This document shows positions 16,122 to 25,299 of a DNA stretch of 64,000 bases, piece after piece. Each line of letters begins with the position of its first letter. Within the stretch, counting starts at the first letter, position 1. The position numbers and the translations under genes were made by a program. This stretch comes from Xenophilus sp. AP218F (lineage in GTDB: Bacteria > Pseudomonadota > Gammaproteobacteria > Burkholderiales > Chromobacteriaceae), in the NCBI GenBank assembly GCA_002213445.1, contig NJIE01000008.1, forward strand, positions 124,001 to 188,000. Direction: 5' to 3'. Under the pieces are notes generated by a model. It saw only the letters and a program-made list of their open reading frames with translations. It was not told the DNA's origin and searched no databases.

Positions 16122-17926
16122 CAGAAGTTGCCCAGCCGATAATGGTGGCGCAGCTGGGTCTTGAATTTCTTCACCACCGCCAGCGCGTCCTTGAGCAGGT
16201 CGCGCTCCAGCGTGGACAGCTGCTCCGGTTCGATCAGGCTGGTGGCGGGCCGGCCGAGGGCGATTTCGGCCAGGCCGCGCTCCAGCTTCAGCTCCAGCAG
16301 AAAAGACAGCGCCTCCTGGATGTCGCTGGCGAGACCGGCCTCCAGCCGGCCCATTTCGGCCAGCCGCTGGGCGCGTGCCTGGCTGCCGGTTTCGGCCACG
16401 CCGTATTCCAGCGCCAGCGCCCGCAGGCCGTGCACCAGCGGGAAAATGCCGCCTTTTTTCAGGTCGAGCGTGTCGCGGCCGTCCCGGTGGCGGGTTTGCA
16501 GGTGGGAAAACAGGCTAAGCGGCGTGTCGAATTGTTCGATGGCGCGGGCGAAGCGCGAGAAGAAGCCGGCGTTGTCCTGCAACTGCTGTTGCAGATAGGC
16601 GCGCGCCTGCGTCAGCAGGCCGGCCTCGCCGCAGACGGCGTCGGCGTCGACGAAAATGGCCAGCTGCATCATCGCCTCGCCGTCCGGCTGGTGAATCCAG
16701 CGGTGGATGCGGTCGCGCCACGCGCTCTGGCTCAGCCGCCACGCCGGATTGCTGACCATGATGCCGCCGGGGCAGGGCGGGTAGCCGAAGCTCGCCAGGG
16801 CGGCGGAGAAGGCCTGGCAGCATTCCGCCAGCTGCGGGTGCTCGCAGCCGTCGCGCACGATCAGCGCGTTGTCCTGATCGGTTTTCAGAATCTGTTCGCC
16901 GCGCCCTTCCGAGCCCATGACCAGCAGACAGCTGTTGGCCGCCAGCTCGGCCGGGACGATCAGCTGCCAGGCGCGGGCGAACAGCCGGCCGTTCAGCGTC
17001 TGCACCAGCCGGCCCAGCTGCGGCGGCTTGACGCCGTGTTCGGACAGGATCTGCACCAGCCGGGTGATCTGCTGGGCGATGCGGGCGAGCTCGTCCAGCG
17101 AGGCGGCGCGCTCCAGTTGCTGCGCGATCAGGTGCGAGTGGTTGGAGAAATAGGACAGCACGTCCACCTGCGCCAGAATGCCCACCGCCTGGCCGTTTTC
17201 CGTGACCACCAGTCGGCGGATGTTGCGGCGGGTCATCAGCAGCAGGGCGTTGAACAGGAAGTCGCCGCTGTCTATGGTCAGCAGCTGGTACTGGCAGTGT
17301 TCGCCCACCGGCGCGTCGCCCGGCACGGCGTCAAGCACGATGTCGCGAAAATCGGTGGTGGTGAAGATGCCCAGCCGTTCGCCATCGCGCACCAGCACCG
17401 ACTTGCTCTTGTGCGCCTTCATCGCGGCGGCGACGGCGCGCACGCTGTCGGCGGCGGAGACGAAAACCGGCTGGCGGTACGCGACGTCGCGCACGGTGGC
17501 GGTTAGCAGGGTTTGCAGCTCGCGATGGCCGGCGCGCTGCGCGAGGAGGCCCAGTTTTTCCGAGACGCTGGCGAAGAAAAAGGCGCCGAATCGCGGGTTG
17601 CTTTCGGTGAGGGTGAGCAAGGCCGCGCGCGGCAGCACGTAGAGCAGGGCCTCCTCGTCGACGATGAAGCGATGGGCGCTTTGTCCCGCCACCAGCGCGC
17701 GGGCGTCGAAACTGTCCTGCGCTCGGTAGCGGGCGACCACTTCCTCGTCGGCCATTTCCCGCACTACGCCCTTGATCACCACGTAGAGCGCGTCGATGGC
17801 CTGCTCCGGGCCGATGACGACGGCCTCATCGGCGAAGAAGGCGATGTCCGCTTGCGATTCCAACTGCTCCCTTTCGGCCGGGCTTAGGTTGTCGAACGGC
17901 GGGAAGTTGAAGTCGAAGCGGCTCAT
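16121..17926 (-). CDS. cNMP-binding / CBS / DUF294 nucleotidyltransferase-like protein
   Basis: A 601-residue cytoplasmic protein. Residues about 10-130 are a cyclic-nucleotide-binding-like domain (FFADEAVVIGPEQAIDALYV), 150-270 a CBS pair (MKAHKSKSVLVRDGERLGIF and RRNIRRLVVTENGQAVGI), 330-450 a DUF294 nucleotidyltransferase-like domain with GSEGRGEQ and TDQDNALI, and then a DUF294 C-terminal substrate-binding helical domain. The GSxGRxE / DxDN pattern is that of GlnD-like nucleotidyl transferases. It may sense nucleotides and modify a protein or nucleotide, with the exonuclease as partner; no substrate is known. Confidence 0.85.
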   Translation of the reverse strand: MSRFDFNFPPFDNLSPAEREQLESQADIAFFADEAVVIGPEQAIDALYVVIKGVVREMADEEVVARYRAQDSFDARALVAGQSAHRFIVDEEALLYVLPRAALLTLTESNPRFGAFFFASVSEKLGLLAQRAGHRELQTLLTATVRDVAYRQPVFVSAADSVRAVAAAMKAHKSKSVLVRDGERLGIFTTTDFRDIVLDAVPGDAPVGEHCQYQLLTIDSGDFLFNALLLMTRRNIRRLVVTENGQAVGILAQVDVLSYFSNHSHLIAQQLERAASLDELARIAQQITRLVQILSEHGVKPPQLGRLVQTLNGRLFARAWQLIVPAELAANSCLLVMGSEGRGEQILKTDQDNALIVRDGCEHPQLAECCQAFSAALASFGYPPCPGGIMVSNPAWRLSQSAWRDRIHRWIHQPDGEAMMQLAIFVDADAVCGEAGLLTQARAYLQQQLQDNAGFFSRFARAIEQFDTPLSLFSHLQTRHRDGRDTLDLKKGGIFPLVHGLRALALEYGVAETGSQARAQRLAEMGRLEAGLASDIQEALSFLLELKLERGLAEIALGRPATSLIEPEQLSTLERDLLKDALAVVKKFKTQLRHHYRLGNF

Positions 17927-17934
17927 GGCGGTTC

Positions 17935-18741
17935 CTATCGGCCGGCGGCGGGCGTCGGGGGCTGGGCCGCGCGGTGCGTCAATAGCGGGCTGCCGTCGCG
18001 GAACAGGATCAGTTCGCCCGGCTGCAGCGCGATCCAGGTTTCATTGTCGGTCAGCGGCTGGGTGGCGATCATCGCCACCTGATCATGCGGGGTGGTGACG
18101 GTGGAGAAGTCCACGGTCACATCGTCGTCCACCAGGTGCGCGGTGTTGAACGGCGCCTGGCGCACGATGTAGTGCAGGTGGGTGGAGCAGTGGGTGAACA
18201 GCACCTCGCCGTTGCTGAGCATGAAGTTGAACACGCCGAAACGGCTGATCTCCTCGGCCAGCCTCGCCACCTCGGCGAACAGCTGGTCCAGTTGCGGCGG
18301 CTGGCGCCATTTGGCCCGCAGCCGCTCCAGCAGGTGGCAGAATGCGCGCTCGGAATCGGTGCAGCCCACCGGGTTGTAATGGTCGCCGGGCTCCGGCGAG
18401 AAATTTTCCAGATTGCCGTTGTGGGCGAAGATCCAATACTGGCCCCACATCTCGCGCATGAAGGGATGGGTGTTGGCCAGGCTGACCACGCCTTGCGTGG
18501 CCTTGCGGATGTGGGCGATCACGTTTTCCGACTTGATCGGGTAGCGGCGCACCAGGTCGGCCACCGGCGATTCCACCGAGGGCTTGTCGTCCAGAAACAC
18601 CCGGCAGCCCTTGCTTTCGAAGAAGGCGATGCCCCAGCCGTCGGCGTGGTGGTCGGTGAGGCCGCCGCGGCGGTGAAAGCCCTCGAAGGAGAACATGATG
18701 TCGGTGGGAGTATTGCAGTTCATGCCCAATAACTGGCACAT
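17935..18741 (-). CDS. class II glutamine amidotransferase (YafJ-like)
   Basis: A 268-residue protein in which Cys2 after Met1 (MCQLLGMN) is the N-terminal nucleophile of the Ntn-hydrolase fold. GGLTDHHADGWGIAFF, NVIAHIRKAT, NTHPFMRE and FAHNGNLENF are the glutamine-binding and catalytic motifs of the DUF4 / YafJ amidotransferase family, which hydrolyses an amide to release ammonia. The start at 18741 is fixed by the required Cys at position 2. It stands nine bases upstream of the CBS/nucleotidyltransferase gene, so three genes (amidotransferase, CBS protein, exonuclease) likely form an operon. Its target compound is unknown. Confidence 0.88.
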   Translation of the reverse strand: MCQLLGMNCNTPTDIMFSFEGFHRRGGLTDHHADGWGIAFFESKGCRVFLDDKPSVESPVADLVRRYPIKSENVIAHIRKATQGVVSLANTHPFMREMWGQYWIFAHNGNLENFSPEPGDHYNPVGCTDSERAFCHLLERLRAKWRQPPQLDQLFAEVARLAEEISRFGVFNFMLSNGEVLFTHCSTHLHYIVRQAPFNTAHLVDDDVTVDFSTVTTPHDQVAMIATQPLTDNETWIALQPGELILFRDGSPLLTHRAAQPPTPAAGR

Positions 18742-18893
18742 GGATTCGGTTCCGCTAGTGTTGTGGGTTGATCGTGGCCGGTCTTGAGCCGGCTCCGGCG
18801 TGCTTGAGCTTAGGCGATATATGACAGCGCGGCAATGGCTGCGGCCAGACGCGTCCGCTTGCGAGCCGCGCCCGGCCTGTCGCGCCCGGCGGG

Positions 18894-19811
18894 CTAGCGC
18901 GGCGGCAGGCCGGCGTCCCAGGGCGCGCAGGGGCCGGAAAAGCGCGCCAGCAGGAAATCGAGCAGGGCGCGCACCGCCAGCGGCAGCAGCCGGCGCGAAG
19001 GGTAGAGCGCGTAGATGCCGAGGCGCGCCGGCTCCCATTCCGGCAGCAGCGCCCGCAAGCGGCCATCGGCCACCAGCGGCGCGGCAAGATAGCTCGGCTG
19101 CAGGCTGACGCCCGCGCCGGCCAGCGTGGCCTGCAGCAGGGCGGTGGCCTCGTTGGCGCTGAGCCGGCCGCCGACGCGGACGGCTTCCTCTTGCCCGCCG
19201 CGGCTGAAACGCCATTCGCTGCGGCCGAAGTTGCTGTAGCTCAGGCAGTGATGCTGGGCGAGGTCGGCTGGGCGCGCCGGCGCGCCGACGCGCGCGAGGT
19301 AGGCCGGCGAGGCCACCGCCAGCGAGCGGCATTCGCACAGCTTGCGCGCCACCAGGCCCGGATCGGGCTCATTGGTGATGCGGATGGCCAAGTCCACCCT
19401 TTCTTCTATCAGGTTGACGCTGCGATCTCCCAGCAGCAGGTCTATCCTGACTTGCGGGTGCAGGGCCAGAAAATCGCCGACCGCCGCCGCCAGCTCGGCC
19501 TGGCCGAAGGAGGTGCTGGCCGCCAGGCGCAGCATGCCGCGCACTTCGCCGTCGCGCTGGCTGGCGTCGGCCTGCACTTCTCCGGCCAGCTCCAGCATTT
19601 GCTGGCAACGCGCGAGGCAAGCGGTGCCGGCGTCGGTGAGGGTGACCTTGCGGGTGGAGCGTTGCAGCAGGCGCACGCCCAGCCAGTCTTCCAGCTCGGC
19701 GATGTAGCGGGTGACCATGGCGCGGGACATGTCCAGCTCGTCGCCGGCGGCGGTGAAGCTGCCGCGTTGCGCCACCTCGGCGAAGACCTGCATGGCAGTC
19801 AGTCTGTCCAT
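18894..19811 (-). CDS. LysR-family transcriptional regulator
   Basis: A 305-residue regulator: winged helix-turn-helix at 1-60 (MQVFAEVAQRGSFTAAGDEL, recognition helix SRAMVTRYIAELEDWLGVRL) and a LysR substrate domain about 90-295. The ATG at 19811 is preceded by an AT-rich gap of 130 bases shared with the divergent MBL-fold gene, the usual position for its operator, so it probably controls that gene and the DsbA-like gene beyond it. The effector is unknown. Confidence 0.85.
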   Translation of the reverse strand: MDRLTAMQVFAEVAQRGSFTAAGDELDMSRAMVTRYIAELEDWLGVRLLQRSTRKVTLTDAGTACLARCQQMLELAGEVQADASQRDGEVRGMLRLAASTSFGQAELAAAVGDFLALHPQVRIDLLLGDRSVNLIEERVDLAIRITNEPDPGLVARKLCECRSLAVASPAYLARVGAPARPADLAQHHCLSYSNFGRSEWRFSRGGQEEAVRVGGRLSANEATALLQATLAGAGVSLQPSYLAAPLVADGRLRALLPEWEPARLGIYALYPSRRLLPLAVRALLDFLLARFSGPCAPWDAGLPPR

Positions 19812-19941
19812 TAATTTGATCGAATTTTGAAACAATAATGTCCAGTTTAACGCATTTATCTGTCCGTATTTGGCAATTATAGTGAGCGCATCTGATTCAC
19901 ACCCGCCGGCAGGGCCGGCACATTCAATCAAGGAGTCGCAT

Positions 19942-20805
19942 ATGTTCCGCCAAACCCTCGTTGCCACCGCTCTCGCCGTAGCCGGTTTCTCCGCCCAGGC
20001 CGCCGATCTGAAACTGTCGGTATACAACGCCGACAGCAACAGCTTCAACGTCAGCTCGGTGCTGGTCGCCGGCGACAAGGACGCCGTGCTGATCGACACC
20101 GGCTTCACCCGCGCTGACGCTTACCGCATCGCCGCCCGCGTGCTGGACAGCGGCAAAAACCTGAAAACCATCTACATCAGCCAGGCCGATCCGGATTACT
20201 ACTTCGGCGCTTCGGTGCTAAAGCAGATCTTCCCCAAGGCCGAGCTGGTGGCCGCGCCGGAAGTGCTGGCCCACATCAAGGGCAATGTGAAGGGCAAGGT
20301 GGCGTTCTGGGGTCCGAAGATGGGCGCCAACGCGCCGCAAGCCAAGCCCTTGCTGCCGACCGCGCTGAAGGCCGACAAGATCATGCTGGAAGGCAAGACG
20401 CTGGAGCTGCGCGACACCAAGGGCGTGATGGCTCACCGCGGTTATGTCTGGATTCCGTCCATCCGCGCCATCGTCGGCAACGTGGGCGTCTACTCCGGCA
20501 TGCACGTCTGGACCGCCGATACCCAGAACGACGCCGAGCGCAAGGGCTGGTACAAGCAGCTGGACGATATGGAAGCGCTGCAGCCGGAAGTGGTGGTGCC
20601 GGGCCATATGATCGCCGGCGACAAGATGGACGTCTCCGCCATCCGTTACACCCGCGATTACCTGAAAACCTTCGAGGCCAAGAACGCCGCCACCGCCAAC
20701 AGCGCCGAACTGATCGAGGCGATGAAGCAGGCTTACCCGCAAGCGGCCGAAGTCTCGACGCTGGAGCTGGGCGCGAAAGTCCGCAAGGGCGAAATGAAGT
20801 GGTAA
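19942..20805 (+). CDS. exported metallo-beta-lactamase-fold protein with altered metal site
   Basis: A 287-residue protein with signal peptide (to Ala21) and an MBL fold: IDTGFTRAD, the strand ending YISQADPDYYFGA (about 78-90) and VVVPGHM near residue 228. The usual zinc motif HxHxDH is replaced by SQADPDYY, so the first metal site has lost its three histidines; the PGH histidine is kept. A small periplasmic MBL group appears to share this ADPDYYFG form, so it is probably a specialised family rather than decay. Enzyme activity is doubtful or uses a different metal arrangement. It starts 131 bases from the divergent LysR gene and is followed nine bases later by a DsbA-like gene. Confidence 0.75.
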   Translation: MFRQTLVATALAVAGFSAQAADLKLSVYNADSNSFNVSSVLVAGDKDAVLIDTGFTRADAYRIAARVLDSGKNLKTIYISQADPDYYFGASVLKQIFPKAELVAAPEVLAHIKGNVKGKVAFWGPKMGANAPQAKPLLPTALKADKIMLEGKTLELRDTKGVMAHRGYVWIPSIRAIVGNVGVYSGMHVWTADTQNDAERKGWYKQLDDMEALQPEVVVPGHMIAGDKMDVSAIRYTRDYLKTFEAKNAATANSAELIEAMKQAYPQAAEVSTLELGAKVRKGEMKW

Positions 20806-20813
20806 GCGCGGGC

Positions 20814-21503
20814 ATGACGCTGCATTACTTCTATGACCCGCTGTGCGGCTGGTGTTACGGCGCGTCGCCCTTGTTGCAAGCGGCGGCGGCCCTGCCGGGG
20901 CTGAGGCTGGAGATGCGGGCGGGCGGCATGATCGCCCCAGAAGATGGCCGGGTCATCACCGCCGACTGGCGCGGCTATGTGATGCCGCACGACCAGCGCA
21001 TCGCCCAGCTGAGCGGCCAGCCTTTCGGCGAGGCTTACTTCAACGGCCTGCTCAACGATGTCGGCGCGCCGCTGAACTCCACGCCGCCCATCGCGGCGGT
21101 GCTGGCGGCCAAGGCCTTGGGCGCATCGCCGCTGGCGATGCTGGCCAAGCTGCAGCAAGCGCATTATGTGGACGGCTTGCGCATCGCCGAATTCGGGACG
21201 CTGCGGGAGCGGGCGCGAATGCTGGGCCTGGACGGCGAGGCCTTCGCCGCCGAGTGGCGGCGTCAGCTGACGCTGGCGGAGGCTCACATCGCGGACACCC
21301 AGGCGCGGATGCGTCGCCATGGTCTGCGCGGTTTCCCCTCCTTGCTGCTGGAGCGAGACGGCGAATGGATCATGGTGGACGTGTCGCGCTGGCTGGGTCG
21401 GCCGCAGGCCTTCGCGGCCGAGCTGTCCGGTCTGCTGTCGGAGGCCGGGACGGCAGGCGCGGCGGATGAGGCGGCGTTCTGCACGCCGGAGCGCTGCCGC
21501 TAG
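20814..21503 (+). CDS. DsbA-family / FrnE-like thioredoxin-fold oxidoreductase
   Basis: A 229-residue cytoplasmic protein without signal peptide. It starts LHYFYDPLCGWCYGASPLL: a thioredoxin fold with active site C-G-W-C at residues about 10-13, an inserted helical domain, and a cis-Pro strand GFPSLLLE. This matches the DsbA/FrnE/GST-kappa-like group, which carry out thiol-disulfide exchange or isomerisation. A C-terminal AFCTPERC pair of cysteines may serve as an extra redox couple. A GTG at 20799 is an alternative start inside the MBL gene. It likely shares the MBL promoter. Confidence 0.8.
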   Translation: MTLHYFYDPLCGWCYGASPLLQAAAALPGLRLEMRAGGMIAPEDGRVITADWRGYVMPHDQRIAQLSGQPFGEAYFNGLLNDVGAPLNSTPPIAAVLAAKALGASPLAMLAKLQQAHYVDGLRIAEFGTLRERARMLGLDGEAFAAEWRRQLTLAEAHIADTQARMRRHGLRGFPSLLLERDGEWIMVDVSRWLGRPQAFAAELSGLLSEAGTAGAADEAAFCTPERCR

Positions 21504-21522
21504 GCGCGCAGCAGTCGCCAAG

Positions 21523-21562
21523 ACGGGCGAGCCGGGTCAAACCCCGGCTCGCCCGTTTTTTG
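21523..21562 (+). terminator. intrinsic terminator between the DsbA-like and LysE genes
   Basis: A 14-base stem ACGGGCGAGCCGGG / CCCGGCTCGCCCGT (21523-21555) followed by a T-run, 20 bases after the DsbA-like stop. The stem may also serve the convergent LysE-type gene. Confidence 0.88.
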
Positions 21563-21576
21563 TTGGCGCAGAGCGC

Positions 21577-22212
21577 TCAACGCGCCAGAATCAGGCGCAG
21601 ACCCAGCGCGATGAAGATGGAGCCGGCCACGCGGTCCAGCCATTGGCTGGCTTTACGGCTTTTGGCCAGCCACTGGCCAACGTGGCCGGAGAAATAACCC
21701 AGCGCGCCGAAGATCAGCGCGCCTTGCAGCGTGAACAGCGCGCCCAGCGCGGCGGTTTGCAGCCCGACCGACCCTTGCGCCGGGTTGACGAATTGCGGCA
21801 GGAAGGCGAGGAAGAACAGCACCACCTTGGGGTTGATGGCGTTGGCGATCAGGCCGCGGCGGAAGGTGGCGGCCAGCGATCCGGCCTCGCCGCGGGCGGA
21901 GACGTCGAAGCTCGCGCCCGGGCTGCGGATGGTTTGCCAGCCGAGGTAGACCAGATACGCGCCGCCGGCGATCTTGAGCGCCAGGAAGGCGAGCGGCGAG
22001 GCGGCGATCAAGGCGCTGACGCCCAGAGCAGCCAGCACGGTATGGTTGAGGCAGCCGATGGCGCAGCCCAGGCCGAAGGCCATGCCCTGGCGGCGTCCCT
22101 TGGCGATGCCTTGGCTCAGCACCATCAGGTTGTCGGGGCCGGGAGAGAGGGTGATCAGCATGGCGGCGGCCAGAAAGGCGAGCGCCTGTTGCAGGGTAAG
22201 AATGGTCATCAT
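21577..22212 (-). CDS. LysE/RhtB-family amino acid exporter
   Basis: A 211-residue inner membrane protein with six hydrophobic helices and the LysE/RhtB signature near the N-terminus: AMLITLSPGPDNLMVLSQGI and then GRRQGMAFGLGCAIG. NAINPKVVLFFLAFLPQF is the second conserved block. Such proteins export homoserine, threonine, lysine or related metabolites. The substrate cannot be assigned from sequence. It is a single gene convergent with the DsbA-like gene. Confidence 0.87.
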   Translation of the reverse strand: MMTILTLQQALAFLAAAMLITLSPGPDNLMVLSQGIAKGRRQGMAFGLGCAIGCLNHTVLAALGVSALIAASPLAFLALKIAGGAYLVYLGWQTIRSPGASFDVSARGEAGSLAATFRRGLIANAINPKVVLFFLAFLPQFVNPAQGSVGLQTAALGALFTLQGALIFGALGYFSGHVGQWLAKSRKASQWLDRVAGSIFIALGLRLILAR

Positions 22213-22344
22213 GGCAAGACGGCGGTAAGGGGTGCCCGATCAAAGCATGAAACCCGCGGCTTTGGCAATGTTTGGCCGCCCGGCGGGTGACAAGCCGGGT
22301 GCGGGCCACTAAAATCGTGGCCATCGATTTTGAGGAATTGTTTT

Positions 22345-22845
22345 ATGCCGTCTTTTGATGTCGTTTCCGAAGTGAACAAGGTAGAAGTGCGCAACGCGCT
22401 GGAGCAGGCCAACAAGGAAGTCTCCACCCGTTACGATTTCAAGGGCAGCGACGCCCGCATCGAGAGCACCGACAAGGAAGTGACCCTGTACGCCGACAGC
22501 GAATTCCAGCTGGATCAGGTCAACGAGATCCTGGTGGCCAAGCTGTCCAAGCGCGGCGTGGACGTGCGCAGCCTGGATTACGGCAAGCTGGAGAAAGTGT
22601 CCGGCAACAAGGTGAAGAAGGTATTGAAGGTCAAGGAAGGCCTGGACAGCGATCTGGCGAAGAAAATCGTCAAGCTGCTGAAGGATTCCAAGATGAAGGT
22701 GCAAGCCAGCATCCAGGGCGAAGCGGTGCGCGTATCGGGCGCAAAGCGCGACGTGCTGCAGGAGGCCATCGCCTTGCTGAAAAAGGACATCGCCAGCGAT
22801 ATGGAAAACGGCGCGCCCTTGCAGTTCAACAACTTCCGCGATTAA
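22345..22845 (+). CDS. yajQ: YajQ-family cyclic-di-GMP/nucleotide-binding protein
   Basis: A 166-residue protein, near the usual family length, opening [20 protein letters not shown], with [13 protein letters not shown] in the first of two RNA-recognition-like folds and [20 protein letters not shown] in the second. YajQ proteins bind cyclic di-GMP or nucleotides and act on transcription or phage processes in some species. A GAGGAA site precedes the ATG at 22345. It is a single gene with its own terminator. Confidence 0.92.
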   Translation: MPSFDVVSEVNKVEVRNALEQANKEVSTRYDFKGSDARIESTDKEVTLYADSEFQLDQVNEILVAKLSKRGVDVRSLDYGKLEKVSGNKVKKVLKVKEGLDSDLAKKIVKLLKDSKMKVQASIQGEAVRVSGAKRDVLQEAIALLKKDIASDMENGAPLQFNNFRD

Positions 22846-22883
22846 GCCGCCGCGGCGCCCGCCAGGCGCCGCATCGGCCAGCC

Positions 22884-22917
22884 ATGCCGCTTGCCTGAAA
22901 GGGCCGGCGGCATTTTT
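22884..22917 (+). terminator. intrinsic terminator after yajQ
   Basis: Stem ATGCCGC / GCGGCAT with a 16-base loop that has its own G/C pairs, followed by five T; 39 bases after the yajQ stop. Confidence 0.65.
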
Positions 22918-23073
22918 CATGCGCGCAGCCGGCGGGCGCGTGGCGTCGGCGAGACTCGCGCTGGCGGGAAGGACGGTTGCGGGCAAGTTTTGCTTGGGGC
23001 TGCCCGTCGGCGCTGCCTATGCTGCAGGCAGGGCGGTTTTCCGTATGTAATTTTCCTTAGTCATGGGAGGAAC

Positions 23074-23454
23074 ATGGCATCTGCTGCCGGGGAGCGCATC
23101 CTGCTGGTGGAGGACAATCCCACCAGCCAGGAGCTGTTGCAGCAAATGATGGAGTGCCTGGATTGTCCGGCCGACTTCGCCTGCAACGGGCGCGAAGCGG
23201 TGGACATGGCGCTGCGCAACGATTACCGGCTGATCCTGATGGATATCCAGATGCCGGTGATGAACGGCCTGGAGGCCACCTGCCAGATCCGCGGCAGCGG
23301 CCTGAGCCGGCAGCCGCAGATCGTGGCGATGACCGCCAACGCCTTCGACGACGACAAGAAGCGCTGCCTGGACGTCGGCATGAACGGCATGCTGATCAAG
23401 CCGTTCAGACTGGAGGAGCTGCAGTCGGTGCTGGAGCGCTATCTGGCAGGTTAG
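23074..23454 (+). CDS. stand-alone response regulator receiver domain
   Basis: A 126-residue CheY-like protein with acidic pair Glu13-Asp14, phosphoacceptor Asp57 in LILMDIQMPVMNG, the AMTANAF switch Thr and LIKPF lysine. It has no output domain. The sequence style (IQMPVMNGLEAT, ANAFDDDKKRCLDVGMNGML) is that of receivers found in hybrid histidine kinases, so it may be a phosphate relay partner of an unlinked hybrid kinase. GGGAGG lies before the ATG. Its stop overlaps the stop of the convergent pirin gene by four bases. Confidence 0.85.
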   Translation: MASAAGERILLVEDNPTSQELLQQMMECLDCPADFACNGREAVDMALRNDYRLILMDIQMPVMNGLEATCQIRGSGLSRQPQIVAMTANAFDDDKKRCLDVGMNGMLIKPFRLEELQSVLERYLAG

Positions 23455-24287
23455 AACCGCTCCTGCTTGTAATCCTCTATCGCCTGCTGGATTTCCTGAC
23501 GGGTATTCATCACGAACGGCCCCCATTGCTCGATCGGCTCGCCCAGCGGTCGGGCGGCCAGCAGCAGCGCGCCGCTGTCTTCCCGCGCGGCCAGACGCAG
23601 CGAGTCGCCGTCATTGGCCAGAATCGCCAGCTGGCGCGCGCCGACTTCCCGCTCCTCGTCGCCGATGGCGATGGTCCCCTGATAGACGTAGACGAAGGCG
23701 TTGTGGTCGGCGGGAATGGCCATGCTTTCCACGCTGCCGGCAGCCAGCCGCGCGTCCAGGTACAGGGGCTCGGTGTCTGGACGCAGGATCGCTCCGCGCT
23801 GTCCGGCGAATTCGCCGGACAGCAGTTTCAGCGTATTGCCCTGCGCGCTGGTCAGGCTGGGGATGCCGTCAGCCTGGATGTCGCGATAATCGGGCGTCTG
23901 CATCTTCTGGGCGGCGGGCAGGTTGATCCACAGCTGGAAGCCGTGCATCAGGCCGTCTTCCTGCTCCGGCAGCTCCGAATGGATGACGCCGCGTCCTGCC
24001 GTCATCCATTGCATCCCGCCGCTCTCCAGCAGGCCCTCGTGGCCCGCGTTGTCGCGGTGGCGCATGCGGCCGGCCAGCATGTAGGTCACGGTTTCGAAGC
24101 CGCGATGCGGATGGCTGGGAAAGCCGGCGATATAGTCGTCGGGGTTGTCCGAGCGGAATTCGTCGAGCATCAGGAAGGGGTCCAGGCGGCGTTGCAGGTC
24201 GGAGGTCAGCACCCGCAACAGGCGGACGCCGGCGCCGTCGGATACTTCGCGGCCGCGGACAATGCGTTCAAGGGATCGGTTGGGCAT
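23451..24287 (-). CDS. pirin-family cupin protein
   Basis: A 278-residue bicupin. The N-terminal cupin has FPSHPHRGFETVTYMLAGRM and SGGMQWMTAGRGVIHSE, carrying the His/His/His/Glu metal ligands; the second cupin is degenerate. Bacterial pirins of this type can have quercetin dioxygenase or regulatory activity and often respond to oxidative or electrophile stress. The gene is divergent from a LysR regulator with a 97-base AT-rich gap, an arrangement seen for many pirins and indicating that the LysR protein controls it. Confidence 0.88.
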   Translation of the reverse strand: MPNRSLERIVRGREVSDGAGVRLLRVLTSDLQRRLDPFLMLDEFRSDNPDDYIAGFPSHPHRGFETVTYMLAGRMRHRDNAGHEGLLESGGMQWMTAGRGVIHSELPEQEDGLMHGFQLWINLPAAQKMQTPDYRDIQADGIPSLTSAQGNTLKLLSGEFAGQRGAILRPDTEPLYLDARLAAGSVESMAIPADHNAFVYVYQGTIAIGDEEREVGARQLAILANDGDSLRLAAREDSGALLLAARPLGEPIEQWGPFVMNTRQEIQQAIEDYKQERF

Positions 24288-24384
24288 GACAGGCTCCTGA
24301 TTGGATGGACAGGTTGTCAGTATTGCAGTGAAAATAATGATGGAAAAGCGCAAAATTCAGCACGAATACATTTGAAAATCAGAT

Positions 24385-25299
24385 ATGAATCTCCCCAAAA
24401 CCACATTGGAACAATGGCAGGTGGTCGCCGCAATCGTCGAAGAGGGCGGGTTTGCCCAGGCTGCGGCGAGGCTGCATCGCAGCCAGTCTGCGGTCAGTTA
24501 CGCAGTGGCTCGCTTGCAGGAGCAGCTGGGCGTGGCGCTGTTCCGCCAGGAGGGGCGGCGCATGTTGTTGACCGAAGCCGGCGCGGCCTTGCTGCGCGAC
24601 GCCCATGCCGTGCTGGCCGGCGCTCACCGGCTGGAGCGCCGCGCCGCGGCCCTGGCGGGCGGTTGGGAGGCGGAGGTGCGCCTGGCCGCCGACAGCCTGT
24701 TTCCGCTGGAGGCCTTGCTGGCGGCTTTTTCCGGATTTGCCGATCACTGCCGCGATACCCGCTTGCAGGTGCGCGAGGAGGTGATGTCCGGCGTCGACGA
24801 CGCCTTGCTGGGCGCGGAGGTGGATCTGGCCATCGCCGGGCGGGTGCCGCAGGGTTTTCTGGGCGAGTGGCTGCTGGACGCAGAATTCATCGCCTGCGTC
24901 GCGCCGACGCACCCTCTGGCGGGGCGGGACGAGGTAAGCGAGGCGGATTTGCGCCAGCACGTGCAGGTGGTGCTGCGCGACTCCGGCAGCCGTCAGCCGC
25001 GGGACGAGGGCTGGCTGGGCGCGGCGCAGCGCTGGACCGTGTCGCAGCCCGAAACCGGCATCGCCATGGTGGAGCGGGGGCTGGCGTTCGCCTGGCTGGC
25101 CAGGCACCGCATCCGCGGCCAGCTGGCCGCGGGCGGTTTGCGCGTTTTGCCCTTGGTTCATGGCGGCATGCGCAAGGCGTCCTTGTATCTGGTGTTGCCC
25201 GACGCCGCCGGTCTGGGGCCGGCGGGCAGGCATCTGGCCGATTGTCTGCGCCGAGAGGCGGCGGCGTGGCGGGCGGATGGCGGGGCGGCCGCTCAGTGA
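24385..25299 (+). CDS. LysR-family regulator, likely of the divergent pirin gene
   Basis: A 304-residue regulator: winged helix-turn-helix (VVAAIVEEGGFAQAAARLHR, recognition helix SAVSYAVARLQEQLGVALF) and LysR substrate domain from about residue 90. It shares an AT-rich intergenic region with the pirin gene on the other strand. Its end overlaps the convergent GntR gene by seven bases. The effector is unknown. Confidence 0.87.
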   Translation: MNLPKTTLEQWQVVAAIVEEGGFAQAAARLHRSQSAVSYAVARLQEQLGVALFRQEGRRMLLTEAGAALLRDAHAVLAGAHRLERRAAALAGGWEAEVRLAADSLFPLEALLAAFSGFADHCRDTRLQVREEVMSGVDDALLGAEVDLAIAGRVPQGFLGEWLLDAEFIACVAPTHPLAGRDEVSEADLRQHVQVVLRDSGSRQPRDEGWLGAAQRWTVSQPETGIAMVERGLAFAWLARHRIRGQLAAGGLRVLPLVHGGMRKASLYLVLPDAAGLGPAGRHLADCLRREAAAWRADGGAAAQ

